From: Kiritimatiellia bacterium
GTDB taxonomy: Bacteria; Verrucomicrobiota; Kiritimatiellia; JAAZAB01
Assembly: GCA_028718125.1 (NCBI GenBank)
Contig: JAQUMN010000032.1
Span: forward strand, 1-43,489
Direction: 5' to 3'
DNA length: 43,489 bases
Both the position numbers and the translations under genes were made by a program. This document shows, one piece after another, positions 28,433 through 37,251 of the stretch; within the stretch, counting starts at the first letter, position 1; the number at the start of each line of letters is the position of its first letter. The notes beneath the pieces were generated by a model. It ran no database searches. It had not been told where the DNA came from and saw only the letters and a program-made list of their open reading frames with translations.

Positions 28433-29671
28433 ATGAGTAGCAAGCACGCGAAACGTCAGGTTGCGCTCCGCAAAGAACGTTTCTTGCGGTTCGGCGTCAT
28501 CGGCGCCGGCGGCATGGGGCAGGGGTATTGCCGGATCCTGGGCACGCTTCCGCATGCCCGGCTTGCGGCGGTCTGTGATGTAAACCGTTCGGCGGCGGAA
28601 GAGGTCGGCCGTAAGTTCGGCGTGCCCAGCTTTTGCGATCATCGCGAGATGATCAAGGCGAAAGTATGCGATGCGGCCGCGATCGTGACGCCACATCCTT
28701 TTCACTATCAGCCGGCCATGGATTGTATGAACGCGGGGCTGCACGTGATTTCGGAAAAGCCGCTGACGGAGCGAGTGTCCACGGCTGACCGCATGGCGGC
28801 GGCCGCGAAGAAAAACGGCGTGGTTTTTGCCGTCATGTTCCAGCGCCGGCTGGAACCGGCCATCTGCAAGGCGCTGGACCTCATCCACAGCGGCCAGCTG
28901 GGCGAGATTTTCCGCGCCACGCTGATGGTGCTTGAATACCGCAATCAGTGTTATTACAACTCCGGCGTCTGGCGGGCGACTTGGAAGGGGGAGGGCGGCG
29001 GGGTCATGATGAACCAGGCTCCGCACATGATGGATTTGTTTGTCCAATTTTGCGGATTGCCCAGCGCCGTGTTCGGCCGCACCTGCACCCGGATGCATGC
29101 CATCGAGGTGGAAGACCAGGCCGAGGCCATGCTCAAGTTCCCCAACGGCGGCGTCGGCTATCTCTATTGTTCGACCTGCGAAACCGGGCCGGGCCAGATG
29201 ATCGAGCTTTTCGGCGAAAAGGGCAAGCTGGTGCTGCGGGACGGCGAAATGTCCTTTTACCAGTTCCGCCCGGGCATCCGCTCGCACATCAAGAACTGTG
29301 ACGATATGTGGGCCAAGCCGGATGTATTCCAGGTGCCGCTCAATATTCCGCAGGTTCGGCCGTCCGATACCGATTATGAGGCCCCGTTCCAGGTCGTACA
29401 GGAAAGCCAGCCGGGACATGCCAAAGTGCTGGCCAATATGGTGCGCCACATATTATTTGGCGAGAGTCTGGCAACGCCGGGAGCCAGCGGAATCGGATCG
29501 CTGGAACTGGCTAATGCCATTACGCTCTCGTCCCACGAGGGCCGGTGGATCAACCTGCCGATCAGCCGCTCAAAATATGATGCCTTGTTGAACCAATTGC
29601 AGCGCGAATCCAAATTTGTGAAAAAAGCGGTACAGGTTAAGCGAATGACCGATCCCAGGCTCGGGGCCTGA
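28433..29671 (+). CDS. Gfo/Idh/MocA oxidoreductase
   Basis: A 412-residue NAD(P)-dependent oxidoreductase of the Gfo/Idh/MocA family. The Rossmann motif is GVIGAGGMGQGY, preceded by about 20 basic residues; the lysine motif is SEKPLTE; substrate-domain histidines occur in NQAPHMMDLF. The start chosen is the ATG at 28433, just after an eight-G run (28424-28431) that may act as ribosome binding site; an ATG 36 bases upstream is in frame. It is transcribed divergently from the TIM-barrel gene. The product could oxidise a sugar or cyclitol; the exact substrate cannot be read. Confidence 0.85.
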   Translation: MSSKHAKRQVALRKERFLRFGVIGAGGMGQGYCRILGTLPHARLAAVCDVNRSAAEEVGRKFGVPSFCDHREMIKAKVCDAAAIVTPHPFHYQPAMDCMNAGLHVISEKPLTERVSTADRMAAAAKKNGVVFAVMFQRRLEPAICKALDLIHSGQLGEIFRATLMVLEYRNQCYYNSGVWRATWKGEGGGVMMNQAPHMMDLFVQFCGLPSAVFGRTCTRMHAIEVEDQAEAMLKFPNGGVGYLYCSTCETGPGQMIELFGEKGKLVLRDGEMSFYQFRPGIRSHIKNCDDMWAKPDVFQVPLNIPQVRPSDTDYEAPFQVVQESQPGHAKVLANMVRHILFGESLATPGASGIGSLELANAITLSSHEGRWINLPISRSKYDALLNQLQRESKFVKKAVQVKRMTDPRLGA

Positions 29672-29704
29672 CAAGACGGACGACATGCCGGAGAAGACGG
29701 AGAA

Positions 29705-29824
29705 ATTTACCGCGGATCACACTGATTTCACGGATGGCGTGCTACGCGCCACGGATAAAGAATAAAATGGTCTCTTATCGACCTTTCAATATACGTGCTC
29801 ATCCGTGTTATCCGCGGTAAAAAA
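29705..29824. repeat. ACGGAT-type inverted repeat, intergenic copy
   Basis: The left arm starts ATTTACCGCGGATCACACTG (29705) and runs to CACGGATGG; the right arm is ATCCGTGTTATCCGCGGTAA (29801-29820). A small hairpin GGCGTGCTACGCGCC lies inside. It is the same family as the copy inside the lipoprotein gene at 24496-24590. Confidence 0.75.
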
Positions 29825-29879
29825 TCTTTGCTGGTGATTTCTTGTTTGTTTATCCGGTTCCGAACGGCTAGACAAGATG

Positions 29880-30404
29880 CTATCCTGTAATCAGTGGTGA
29901 ATAGTTGCGAACCAGGTAATACACCGCGTGATTGACCAGCAAGCTGTATAACGTCGCCACGCCGTCATCCACCACAATTCCCAGGCCGCCGGGCAGGCGT
30001 TGCAGGCCCTTAGCCGGAAACGGCTTCAGCACGTCAAATACCCGGTTGGTTAAAAAAGCCAGGGCGAACACCCCGGGGCTGAGCGGCAAACCCAGGAGGC
30101 CGATGGGGAAGGTCATGAATTCATCGGCCACAATGCGGCCATCGTCTTTGCGGTCAAAATGCTTTTCGGCCACATCGCAAATCGGGATGGCCAGCAAGGC
30201 CAGGCATAAAGCCACGATCATCTGGGCCGGCAATGAATGCGCCCAGAGCGGCGCCAGGCCGAGCATGATCGGCAAGCCCAGCAACGTGCCGGCCGTGCCG
30301 CTGGCCACCGGGCTAAGCCCCAGGCCGAACCCGGTGGCCGCCAGAATGATCGGCTTGCGCCAGAAAGAAGCCTTGGCTAACTCCATGGATTTGATGAAAG
30401 GCAT
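29880..30404 (-). CDS. pgpA: Phosphatidylglycerophosphatase A
   Basis: PgpA removes the phosphate from phosphatidylglycerophosphate to give phosphatidylglycerol at the inner membrane. The 174-residue protein has the family order: GFGLGLSPVASGTAGTLLG near the start, DRKDDGRIVADEF in the middle, NRVFDVLKPFP and the closing GLGIVVDDGVA. Three or four hydrophobic helices lie between. It follows nrdJ on the same strand after a 93-base gap that holds a palindrome. Confidence 0.93.
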   Translation of the reverse strand: MPFIKSMELAKASFWRKPIILAATGFGLGLSPVASGTAGTLLGLPIMLGLAPLWAHSLPAQMIVALCLALLAIPICDVAEKHFDRKDDGRIVADEFMTFPIGLLGLPLSPGVFALAFLTNRVFDVLKPFPAKGLQRLPGGLGIVVDDGVATLYSLLVNHAVYYLVRNYSPLITG

Positions 30405-30418
30405 GGGGAACAGTTTCA

Positions 30419-30486
30419 GAAAGTTCTTTGTTCCTCGTTCTTCGTTTTTAGATAACGAAGAACAAAGAACGTCGAACCAAGAACTC
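30419..30486. repeat. Inverted repeat at the 3' end of nrdJ
   Basis: GTTCTTCGTT-TTTAGAT-AACGAAGAAC forms a perfect 10-base hairpin (30437-30463), with outer imperfect arms AAAGTTCTTTGTTCC and CCAAGAACTCTTT. It lies just after the nrdJ stop codon and could act as a terminator or processing site, though no T tail follows on the minus strand. Confidence 0.65.
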
Positions 30487-30497
30487 TTTTTGATTTT

Positions 30498-33449
30498 TTA
30501 CGAGCATCCCATGGAATTGCCGCAGTTGAAGCAACGGTAACAGGCGCCGTTGCGCACGGTAATGGCGCCGCATTTGTCGCAGGGCGGCGCATCGGCCTGC
30601 ATATCCTTGAATTGCGCGGGCGCGTTGGCCGCGGACGGCATGGCGGCTTCATTGGTCGGCATTGCGGCGGTCGAGGCAACTCCCGGTTTGGATTCGGCGA
30701 GGTCGGTCCTTGGCCGCAGAAGACGCATGGTCTGATTCCGGCCATCCGGGAAGGTCATGTCAAGCCAGCGAAATATATAATCCACCAGCGACTTGGCATA
30801 AGGAATTTCCGGGTTCTTGGTAAAGCCGCTCGGCTCGAAACGGCTGTGACAGAATTTTTCAATCAGCGTGCTGAGCGGAACGCCGTACTGGAGACACATG
30901 GAAATGGCGGTGCCGAAGGCATCCATAATGCCGCCGACGGTACTGCCTTCCTTGGCCATGGTAATGAATAATTCCCCCGGCGTGCCATCTTCGTAAAGGC
31001 CCACGGTCAGGTAGCCCTGGTGCCCGCCCACCTCGAACTTGTGCGTGATGGATTGGCGCGTCAAGGGCATCCGATGCCGGAAAGGCTTGTGGTCGGGCGC
31101 CAAGGACGCGGCATCCGCCGGAGCGGCTGTCTCGTCGGCATTGCCCGTTTTGCTTGTGGTGACCGGCTGAATGCCCTTCGATCCGTCGCGGTAAATCGCC
31201 ACGGCCTTCAAACCCAGTTTCCAGCCATCTATGAACACCTGGAATACATCCTGTGCGGTGGCGGTGGTGGGCATGTTGATGGTTTTGCTGATCGCGCCGG
31301 AAAGAAACGGCTGAACGGCCGCCATCATTTTCAGGTGCGCATGATAGTCAATAAAGCGACTGCCCTTCTTGGGCTTGAATGCGCAGTCAAAGACCTTCAG
31401 ATGCTCCGGGTCCAGGCCGGGCGCTTCTTCGATCGTGTCGTGCTCGTTCACATGGGCGAGAATCGCGGTAATCTGCTCGCTCGTGTACCCCAGGCGTTTC
31501 AGGGCGATCGGCAGGGTCTGGTTGATGATTTTAAACATCCCGCCGTCGGCCATCTGCTTGTATTTTACCAGGGCAATATCGGGCTCCACGCCGGTGGTGT
31601 CGCAGTCCATCATGAAACCGATCGTGCCGGTTGGCGCCAGCACGGTGACCTGGGCGTTGCGAAAACCGAACCGCCGGCCGGCCTCGATGGTTTGATCCCA
31701 TGCCTGGCGGGCTTCGCGGGTGAGCGGCGAAATCCACTGGTCGTGTTTGACGCGGCTTAAGCTCTCCCGATGCATACCCAGCACGGCCATCATGGAGGCG
31801 CTGTTCTTGGCGTATTCCTCGAATGGCCCCCGGATGGCGGCGATTTCGGCCGAGGTTTTATACGCGTAGCTGGTCAGGAGCGCGGTGACGTCGCTGGCAA
31901 AGGCGCGGCCTTCGTCGCTGTCATATGGCTTGCCGAGGCTCATGATCAGCGCGCCCAGGTTGGCGTAGCCCAGGCCGAGGGGGCGGAACATGTGTGAGTT
32001 TTCGGCGATCTCGCGGGTCGGGTAGCTGCCGTTGTCCACCAGGATGTCCTGGGCGATGATCAGGATGCGCGCCACGTGTTGGAACCGCTGGACATCGAAC
32101 ACGTGCTGTTCATCCGAGAACTTCGTCAGGTTGATGGACGCCAGGTTGCAGGCGCTGTTATCCACAAACATGTATTCCGAACAGGGATTGCTGGCGTTGA
32201 TCCGCCCGCTGGCGGGACAGGTATGCCAGCGGTTGATGGTGGTATCGTATTGCAGGCCGGGGTCGCCGCAGAAGTGCGCAGCGTCGGCGGCATTCTGCAA
32301 AACCGTGCGCGCCTCCAGCACGTCCACGATATCGCCGGTCGTCACGGCGCGCGTGTGCCAGACCGTGCCGGCTTCGACAGACTTCATGAACTCGTCCGAG
32401 ACCCGCACCGACAGGTTGGCGTTCTGGAACATGACCGAGGAATAGGCCTCGCCGTTGAAGGAGCCGTCATAGCCGGCCTTGATCAGGGCGCGGGCTTTCT
32501 TCTCTTCGTTCACCTTGCACTGAATAAAATCCACGATGTCGGGATGGTTCACCTTGAGACTCTGCATCTTCGCCGCGCGCCGCGTCTTGCCGCCGGACTT
32601 GATCACTGCGGCGACCTGGTCAAACACGCGCATGAAGCTCAGCGGCCCCGAAGGTACACCGCCGCCGGACAGCTTCTCGCGGCTGCTACGCAAAGTGCTG
32701 AGATCCGTGCCGGTGCCGGAGCCGTACTTAAAAAGCATGGCTTCCGAGCCGGCCAGGCGCATGATGTCCTCCATGCTGTCGGCAACCGATTGAATGAAGC
32801 AGGCCGACGACTGCGGATGCTTGTAGGAATCGGGTGTGCGCTCGATCTGCGCCGCATCCGGGTTCCAGTAATAGCAAGCCTTATTGGCGGAGGTCAGACC
32901 ATATACCTGATGGAGACCCACGTTGAACCAGACCGGGCTGTTGAAGGCGCCATATTGATTGGCACAGATGAAGGATAGTTCGCGGTAAAACGTGTCGGCG
33001 TCCGCGGGGGTTTCGAAGTATCCGTCCTTCGTGCCCCAGTCCGTAATCGTGCGCGCCACGCGATGCACCAGCTGGCGCAGGGACTTTTCCTGGATGTCCA
33101 TGCCGTGCGCGCCGTAAAAATATTTCGAAGCCACGATATTGGTGGCCAGCATGGACCACGTTTTCGGCACTTCGATCTCGTTGGACTCGAACACCACTTC
33201 GCCCTTATCGTTCTTGATGACCGCGCGCCGCGTGTCCCACTCGATTTCGTCGAAGGGGTCAACCCCCGGGCGGGTGAACAGCGGCGTCACGGCCAGTCCC
33301 TTTTTTCGTGCGCGTTGATTCATAGTATTGGTTTTGCCTTTTTTACGGGAGTTCCTTGTTTTCGGCGAACTATCCGTGGCCGCGGAATCATCCATTTTGC
33401 TGATATCCTGTAAGCCCAAGGCAAGACCGGGTTCACGCGCGTCTATCAT
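30498..33449 (-). CDS. nrdJ: B12-dependent (class II) ribonucleotide reductase
   Basis: NrdJ makes deoxyribonucleotides with adenosylcobalamin as radical source and works with or without oxygen. The 983-residue protein shows the catalytic NPCSEYMFVDNSACNLASIN (the N-x-C-x-E centre), the preceding SSACFIQSVADSMEDI and FKYGSGTGTDLS loops, and a C-terminal cysteine cluster (CDKCG, then CYRCFNCGNSMGC) that carries the redox-active and zinc-binding cysteines. The first 50 residues are a polar Ser/Lys-rich extension. The ATG at 33449 has AGGAGAG upstream. No class I or III reductase is in the window. A cobalamin riboswitch does not fit in the short leader. Confidence 0.96.
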   Translation of the reverse strand: MIDAREPGLALGLQDISKMDDSAATDSSPKTRNSRKKGKTNTMNQRARKKGLAVTPLFTRPGVDPFDEIEWDTRRAVIKNDKGEVVFESNEIEVPKTWSMLATNIVASKYFYGAHGMDIQEKSLRQLVHRVARTITDWGTKDGYFETPADADTFYRELSFICANQYGAFNSPVWFNVGLHQVYGLTSANKACYYWNPDAAQIERTPDSYKHPQSSACFIQSVADSMEDIMRLAGSEAMLFKYGSGTGTDLSTLRSSREKLSGGGVPSGPLSFMRVFDQVAAVIKSGGKTRRAAKMQSLKVNHPDIVDFIQCKVNEEKKARALIKAGYDGSFNGEAYSSVMFQNANLSVRVSDEFMKSVEAGTVWHTRAVTTGDIVDVLEARTVLQNAADAAHFCGDPGLQYDTTINRWHTCPASGRINASNPCSEYMFVDNSACNLASINLTKFSDEQHVFDVQRFQHVARILIIAQDILVDNGSYPTREIAENSHMFRPLGLGYANLGALIMSLGKPYDSDEGRAFASDVTALLTSYAYKTSAEIAAIRGPFEEYAKNSASMMAVLGMHRESLSRVKHDQWISPLTREARQAWDQTIEAGRRFGFRNAQVTVLAPTGTIGFMMDCDTTGVEPDIALVKYKQMADGGMFKIINQTLPIALKRLGYTSEQITAILAHVNEHDTIEEAPGLDPEHLKVFDCAFKPKKGSRFIDYHAHLKMMAAVQPFLSGAISKTINMPTTATAQDVFQVFIDGWKLGLKAVAIYRDGSKGIQPVTTSKTGNADETAAPADAASLAPDHKPFRHRMPLTRQSITHKFEVGGHQGYLTVGLYEDGTPGELFITMAKEGSTVGGIMDAFGTAISMCLQYGVPLSTLIEKFCHSRFEPSGFTKNPEIPYAKSLVDYIFRWLDMTFPDGRNQTMRLLRPRTDLAESKPGVASTAAMPTNEAAMPSAANAPAQFKDMQADAPPCDKCGAITVRNGACYRCFNCGNSMGCS

Positions 33450-33510
33450 GGCACACTCTCCTAAATAGCGTCAAGTACGTCAATTAAGGTCATTTTATGT
33501 AAAAAATCTA

Positions 33511-33526
33511 CCACTATATATGCTAC
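33511..33526. promoter_or_regulatory. Possible NrdR box in the nrdJ leader
   Basis: CCACTATATATGCTAC matches the NrdR consensus (acaCwAtATaTwGtgt) at about 11 of 16 positions, with the core CTATATAT intact. It lies just downstream of the predicted transcript start, where binding would repress. NrdR boxes usually come in pairs about 31 bases apart, and no clear second box is seen, so this is tentative. Confidence 0.3.
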
Positions 33527-33545
33527 CGAAAATGCTTTTTATAGA

Positions 33546-33574
33546 CTTTTACCCCTACCTGTAGTATATGTCAA
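33546..33574 (-). promoter_or_regulatory. Promoter of nrdJ
   Basis: A perfect TTGACA (33574-33569) and TAAAAG (33551-33546) are 17 bases apart on the minus strand, giving a leader of about 90 bases before the nrdJ ATG. The region 33450-33610 is strongly AT-rich. Confidence 0.55.
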
Positions 33575-33614
33575 CAAAAAAACAAATATATTTATTACCC
33601 CTGTAAGTAGTTCA

Positions 33615-35045
33615 TTATAACCCGGTTGCCTTGCTTGCCGGACCGCATTTCAATCCCCTTACGTGATCCTTCCCGGCTGGGGCATGCCTCTGTTTTAGTT
33701 GGAAGATAACGGGGGCGCCCTCCAAGCCGAATGTTTTGCGCAAGGTATTCACCAGATATGCCTCATAGGTAGGAATGAGTTTAGTGGGATCATTCACAAA
33801 GAGCAAGATTGTTATCGGCTTTATGCCCACCTGCGTGGCGTAAAATATTTTCAGGCGTTTGCCTTTGACGAACGGCGGCGCGACCCGTTCATAGGCCTGG
33901 ATCAACGTGCGATTCAACAGACCGGTGGGCAGTTGCGTGATAATCTGCGCCGCTACATTATCCATGGTCTCGATGGAGCGCCGGATATTAAATCCGGTTT
34001 TGGCCGAGACAAACACAGCCGGCGCCGAACTCAGAAAAGGCACGGCTTCTCCCAAGGCCTTGCGATATTCGCGCTCGGACCATTTTGTCATCAGATCCCA
34101 CTTGGTGATCAGCAGGAGGCATCCCTTGCGGTGGTACTGAATCAGGCTGGCAATGGTTTTGTCCTGGGCCGTCGGACCCTGGGTGGCGTTGAGCACAAGC
34201 GCCACGACATCCGCGCGTTCAATGCTCTGCGTGGAGCGGTCGAGGCTGAATCGTTCCACGGTCTCGCTGATTTTGCCCGCGCGCCGGATGCCGGCGGTAT
34301 CGATCAGCACATAATGCCGCGCCTGGCTGTCCCGGCCGACCACGAAGGGAATTTCCACGCTGTCGCGCGTGGTGCCGGGCATGGCCGACACAATGACCCG
34401 GTCGCTTTGCAGCAGCCGGTTGATGAACGAGGACTTGCCGACATTCGGGCGGCCGACAATGGCCACCCGCAGCGGCGTCTGTTGCGTGCTGTTTTCCATC
34501 TCCGGCAGGATTGGCAATACGGCGGCCATCAGGGCCTTGAATCCGCGGTTATGAGTGGCGGAAACGGGAAATACGGCAAACCCAAAGGCCGCGAACTCGG
34601 CTGCCTGCGCGTCGAGTCCCGTAGTGTCGGCCTTGTTGGCGGCGACAAATATTTTTTTGCCGCTCCTGCGCAGGAACGCGGCCACTTCGGCATCCTGGGG
34701 CAGGGCGCCGGCTTCCACATCGGTGACAAAAATGATAGCGGCCGCATCCTGGACGGCGATTTCCACCTGGCGTCGCACGAGCGCTTCCAATCGCTCGCCG
34801 GGCAGGATCGCGGGGTCGTCCGGCGCCTCGAGTTCGCCCAATCCGCCGGTGTCAATCAATTCAAAGCGGCGGTCGTTCCACAGCACTTCGCGCATCAGCC
34901 GATCACGGGTCACGCCGCGCTCGGCGTGGACGATGGCGACCCTCCGCCCGGCCAGCCGGTTGAAAATGGACGACTTGCCGACATTCGGCCGGCCGACAAT
35001 TGCCACGGCGCAGGACGTATTTTGTTTTGAAAGCAATTGCGTCAT
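33615..35045 (-). CDS. der: Ribosome biogenesis GTPase Der (EngA)
   Basis: Der is a double-GTPase needed for 50S ribosome assembly. Both G domains have GRPNVGKSS (near residues 18 and 195) and the DTGG/DTAG switch, with NKAD and TKWD as base-recognition motifs. The C-terminal KH-like domain follows (KRLKIFYATQVGIKPITILLFVNDP). The 476-residue length is normal; the final 30 residues are basic and variable. The first-domain G2 Thr is in GVTRDR and the second in GTTRDS. It lies upstream of nrdJ on the same strand, with the nrdJ promoter between. Confidence 0.96.
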   Translation of the reverse strand: MTQLLSKQNTSCAVAIVGRPNVGKSSIFNRLAGRRVAIVHAERGVTRDRLMREVLWNDRRFELIDTGGLGELEAPDDPAILPGERLEALVRRQVEIAVQDAAAIIFVTDVEAGALPQDAEVAAFLRRSGKKIFVAANKADTTGLDAQAAEFAAFGFAVFPVSATHNRGFKALMAAVLPILPEMENSTQQTPLRVAIVGRPNVGKSSFINRLLQSDRVIVSAMPGTTRDSVEIPFVVGRDSQARHYVLIDTAGIRRAGKISETVERFSLDRSTQSIERADVVALVLNATQGPTAQDKTIASLIQYHRKGCLLLITKWDLMTKWSEREYRKALGEAVPFLSSAPAVFVSAKTGFNIRRSIETMDNVAAQIITQLPTGLLNRTLIQAYERVAPPFVKGKRLKIFYATQVGIKPITILLFVNDPTKLIPTYEAYLVNTLRKTFGLEGAPVIFQLKQRHAPAGKDHVRGLKCGPASKATGL

Positions 35046-35117
35046 AATAAATTTCTGTTTTTTTCCGGATATATCTTTTTAGTGTACCGCAAATAATGAC
35101 AAGGAAAAAGCTTCAAA

Positions 35118-36077
35118 TCATTTTTTTAAAGGTTTTGTCGCGTTAACCGCCGGGGATATAAGGCGCCGTTGATCGGTAAACACGGTAGTCCTGAATTCTT
35201 TTCGGAAAGTTCTGGGTGTCGCGCCTGTAATATGCTTGAACAGGCGGGTAAAATAGCCCTGATCGGCGAACCCGCAGGACCAGGCGATCTCTTTAATGTT
35301 CAACGCCGGATTTTGCAGGTGTTGCTTAGCCAGCGCGATCCGTTCCTGATGGATGAAATCAGTAATGCGCTCGCCTGTTTCCATGACGAAAAGGTGGGAA
35401 AGATAATCCGGCGAACTGCGCAGTTGTTCGGCCAGCTTTTTCACCGAAAGCGATGGCTCGTATATGTGCGAGAGGATATATTTACGGCATTCGCAGACTT
35501 TCGGGTGCTCGGTTGTCCGGTCAAGCGTTTTGACCTGCTTGACAATCACGAGCAGTTCGGCCAGCGTTGCCTGGAAAAGCCCCTGGATGGCTTGCTCGAT
35601 TTCAGGCTCTCTTTTTCCGTTCCCGCCGGAATGGTGAAAATCCACAATGTCGTCGAGGTAGCGTTCAATATGGCATCCCTTGTCGATCTTAAAATATTCC
35701 AGATTGCGGCAGATCGGTCTGCCTTTGTTGCCTTCCAGGCCGGTGTGGATGCTGACGCCCTCGCGCGAAAACGCTACAACGAGGTTTGAAAAATCGCCCT
35801 TGAATTTTCTGGCAATTTCAGCGTGCGGCAATCCCCGGGGAACGAGCAGGGCTTCCCCTGCCGGAAGGCGCATTTTTTCCAGGGGAAAACTGAAGCGGGT
35901 CAGTCCCCCGACCTGGATGAAAAGTTCGGACTCAAAATGAAAATGGGTCCCGGCCAACCGCCGTATGCCGCCTCCCAAAGGGCGGGGGAGATGGAGTTTT
36001 AAGCTGCCCTGCCGCAGACGGCGGAGTTGCCGCTCAAGAGTTTCACGGTAGAAGCGGAGATGGTCGAAATCAGGCAT
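35118..36077 (-). CDS. AraC-family transcription regulator
   Basis: A 319-residue regulator with an N-terminal cupin-like ligand-binding part (residues 20-110; THFHFESELFIQVGG, then GEALLVPRGLPH) and a C-terminal pair of helix-turn-helix motifs (SVKKLAEQLRSSPDYLSHLF, then NIKEIAWSCGFADQGYFTRLF) ending in the usual TPRTFRKEF. Sugar-responsive activators have this layout. It is divergent from the ThuA-like gene, and the shared 153-base gap holds a promoter and a perfect palindrome, so it probably controls the downstream glycan-use genes. Confidence 0.88.
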   Translation of the reverse strand: MPDFDHLRFYRETLERQLRRLRQGSLKLHLPRPLGGGIRRLAGTHFHFESELFIQVGGLTRFSFPLEKMRLPAGEALLVPRGLPHAEIARKFKGDFSNLVVAFSREGVSIHTGLEGNKGRPICRNLEYFKIDKGCHIERYLDDIVDFHHSGGNGKREPEIEQAIQGLFQATLAELLVIVKQVKTLDRTTEHPKVCECRKYILSHIYEPSLSVKKLAEQLRSSPDYLSHLFVMETGERITDFIHQERIALAKQHLQNPALNIKEIAWSCGFADQGYFTRLFKHITGATPRTFRKEFRTTVFTDQRRLISPAVNATKPLKK

Positions 36078-36134
36078 GGCGAATCCAATCTAAGATTTAT
36101 CCTGTTTATATAAGTTTTAGACCATAATTGCCGT

Positions 36135-36164
36135 TTGAAATCAAGCGAATATGTCCTGTATTAA
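36135..36164 (+). promoter_or_regulatory. Candidate promoter of the ThuA-led gene block
   Basis: TTGAAA (36135-36140) and TATTAA (36159-36164) are 18 bases apart, 66 bases before the ThuA-like ATG. The -10 overlaps a near-palindrome, TGTATTAAATACA. Confidence 0.4.
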
Positions 36165-36195
36165 ATACAAAAGGAACAAAAGCAAATCGCTCAAA

Positions 36196-36207
36196 CAACT
36201 GCAGTTG
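36196..36207. promoter_or_regulatory. Perfect palindrome CAACTGCAGTTG
   Basis: This 12-base palindrome lies in the leader between the promoter and the ThuA-like gene, in the gap shared with the AraC-type gene. It could be an operator, though AraC proteins usually bind direct repeats. Confidence 0.3.
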
Positions 36208-36230
36208 CAGTTCGAAAAGGAGAGCATGTC

Positions 36231-36971
36231 ATGGCCGACAAAATCAGAGTAACCGTCTGGAACGAGAACGTTCACGAAAAGACCCATGAAGAGGTCAGGA
36301 AAATGTATCCGCTGGGAATCCACGGCGCCATTGCGCAGTATCTCGCCAAACAACCCGATTTAGAAGTGCGCACCGCCACGCTGGATGAGCCCGAACACGG
36401 TTTGACCGAATCTGTCCTGGTCGAGACCGACGTTCTGACCTGGTGGGGGCATATTGCCCACGGTAAAGTCGATGACAAGGTGGTTGCCCGCGTTCAGAAG
36501 CGCGTTTTGGCGGGCATGGGACTGATCGTCCTGCATTCCGGTCATTTATCCAAAATATTCAGGGCGCTTATGGGAACTACCGGTTCGTTGAAGTGGGGCG
36601 CAGCCGATGAGAAGGAGCGGCTTTGGAACCTCGAGCCCGGTCATCCCATCACCGCCGGCATCGGCGCATGCATCGAGCTGCCCTATGAGGAAATGTATGG
36701 CGAGCGTTTCGATATTCCCACTCCGGACAAACTGATTTTTGTTTCATGGTTTGAAGGCGGCGCGGTGTTCCGCAGCGGATGTTGCTGGGAGCGGGGCCAT
36801 GGCCGCATCTTTTATTTCCAGCCCGGCCATGAAACTTATCCAAGCCTCCATAATCCCGAGATCCTGCGGGTGATTACAAACGCCGTACGCTGGGCGCGCC
36901 AGAGAATTTGCATTGAAAGCACATGTGTGGAAGTAAAGCCGTTGGAAAAGATCAGCGCCAAGCAGATGTAA
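36231..36971 (+). CDS. ThuA-like protein
   Basis: A 246-residue protein of the ThuA (trehalose utilisation) family, which has a class I glutamine amidotransferase-like fold. Family marks are the [12 protein letters not shown] start, the TWWGHIAHG segment, [11 protein letters not shown], the HPITAGI motif and the late [20 protein letters not shown] lies nine bases before the ATG. ThuA proteins often occur beside Gfo/Idh/MocA oxidoreductases, as here (37252). The biochemical role of the family is poorly known; a part in oxidised-sugar metabolism is an inference. Confidence 0.88.
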   Translation: MADKIRVTVWNENVHEKTHEEVRKMYPLGIHGAIAQYLAKQPDLEVRTATLDEPEHGLTESVLVETDVLTWWGHIAHGKVDDKVVARVQKRVLAGMGLIVLHSGHLSKIFRALMGTTGSLKWGAADEKERLWNLEPGHPITAGIGACIELPYEEMYGERFDIPTPDKLIFVSWFEGGAVFRSGCCWERGHGRIFYFQPGHETYPSLHNPEILRVITNAVRWARQRICIESTCVEVKPLEKISAKQM

Positions 36972-37019
36972 CATTCAAGCATGAAATTGCCGCAGAGTCG
37001 GCCGGAGTTCGCGCATAGA

Positions 37020-37103
37020 AATTTAAAAGACGCGGCAACAGAGTGCCGCGGCTACATTTTCCGAATTGTATTTGGTGTAGCCGCTCCTGCGGCCTAAATT
37101 AAT
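37020..37103. repeat. Inverted repeat (GCGGCTACA type)
   Basis: AATTTAAAAGACGCGGC and GTGCCGCGGCTACA (37020-37056) pair with TGTAGCCGC (37076-37084) and GCGGCCTAAATTAA (37090-37103). Part of a 280-base gap without genes between the ThuA-like gene and the third Gfo/Idh gene. Confidence 0.6.
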
Positions 37104-37129
37104 GTAACCGGAATTTCAAAGTTTGGACT

Positions 37130-37202
37130 GGATTCCCGCTTTCGCGGGAATGACAGAATGGGCAGGCGTTATATGTCATTCCCGATCCAATCGGGAATCC
37201 AG
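37130..37202. repeat. REP element (ATTCCCG type), second copy
   Basis: GGATTCCCGCTTTCGCGGGA at the left and GTCATTCCCGATCCAATCGG at the right mirror the element inside 28171-28276, in the opposite order. It directly follows the repeat at 37020-37103. Confidence 0.75.
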
Positions 37203-37251
37203 GATTATAGTTGCGGCGTTAACCGCCTAATGTAAAGAAAAGGAAGGAATC

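Noticed and set aside
33450..33540. Cobalamin riboswitch before nrdJ
   Set aside because: The leader is about 90 AT-rich bases and lacks the B12-box; a cobalamin riboswitch needs about 200.
33699..35030. 443-codon open frame opposite der
   Set aside because: Antisense shadow of a clear Der protein; no ribosome binding site or recognisable domain. The same applies to long frames opposite gyrA (7191-8264), gyrB (9900-12080) and nrdJ.
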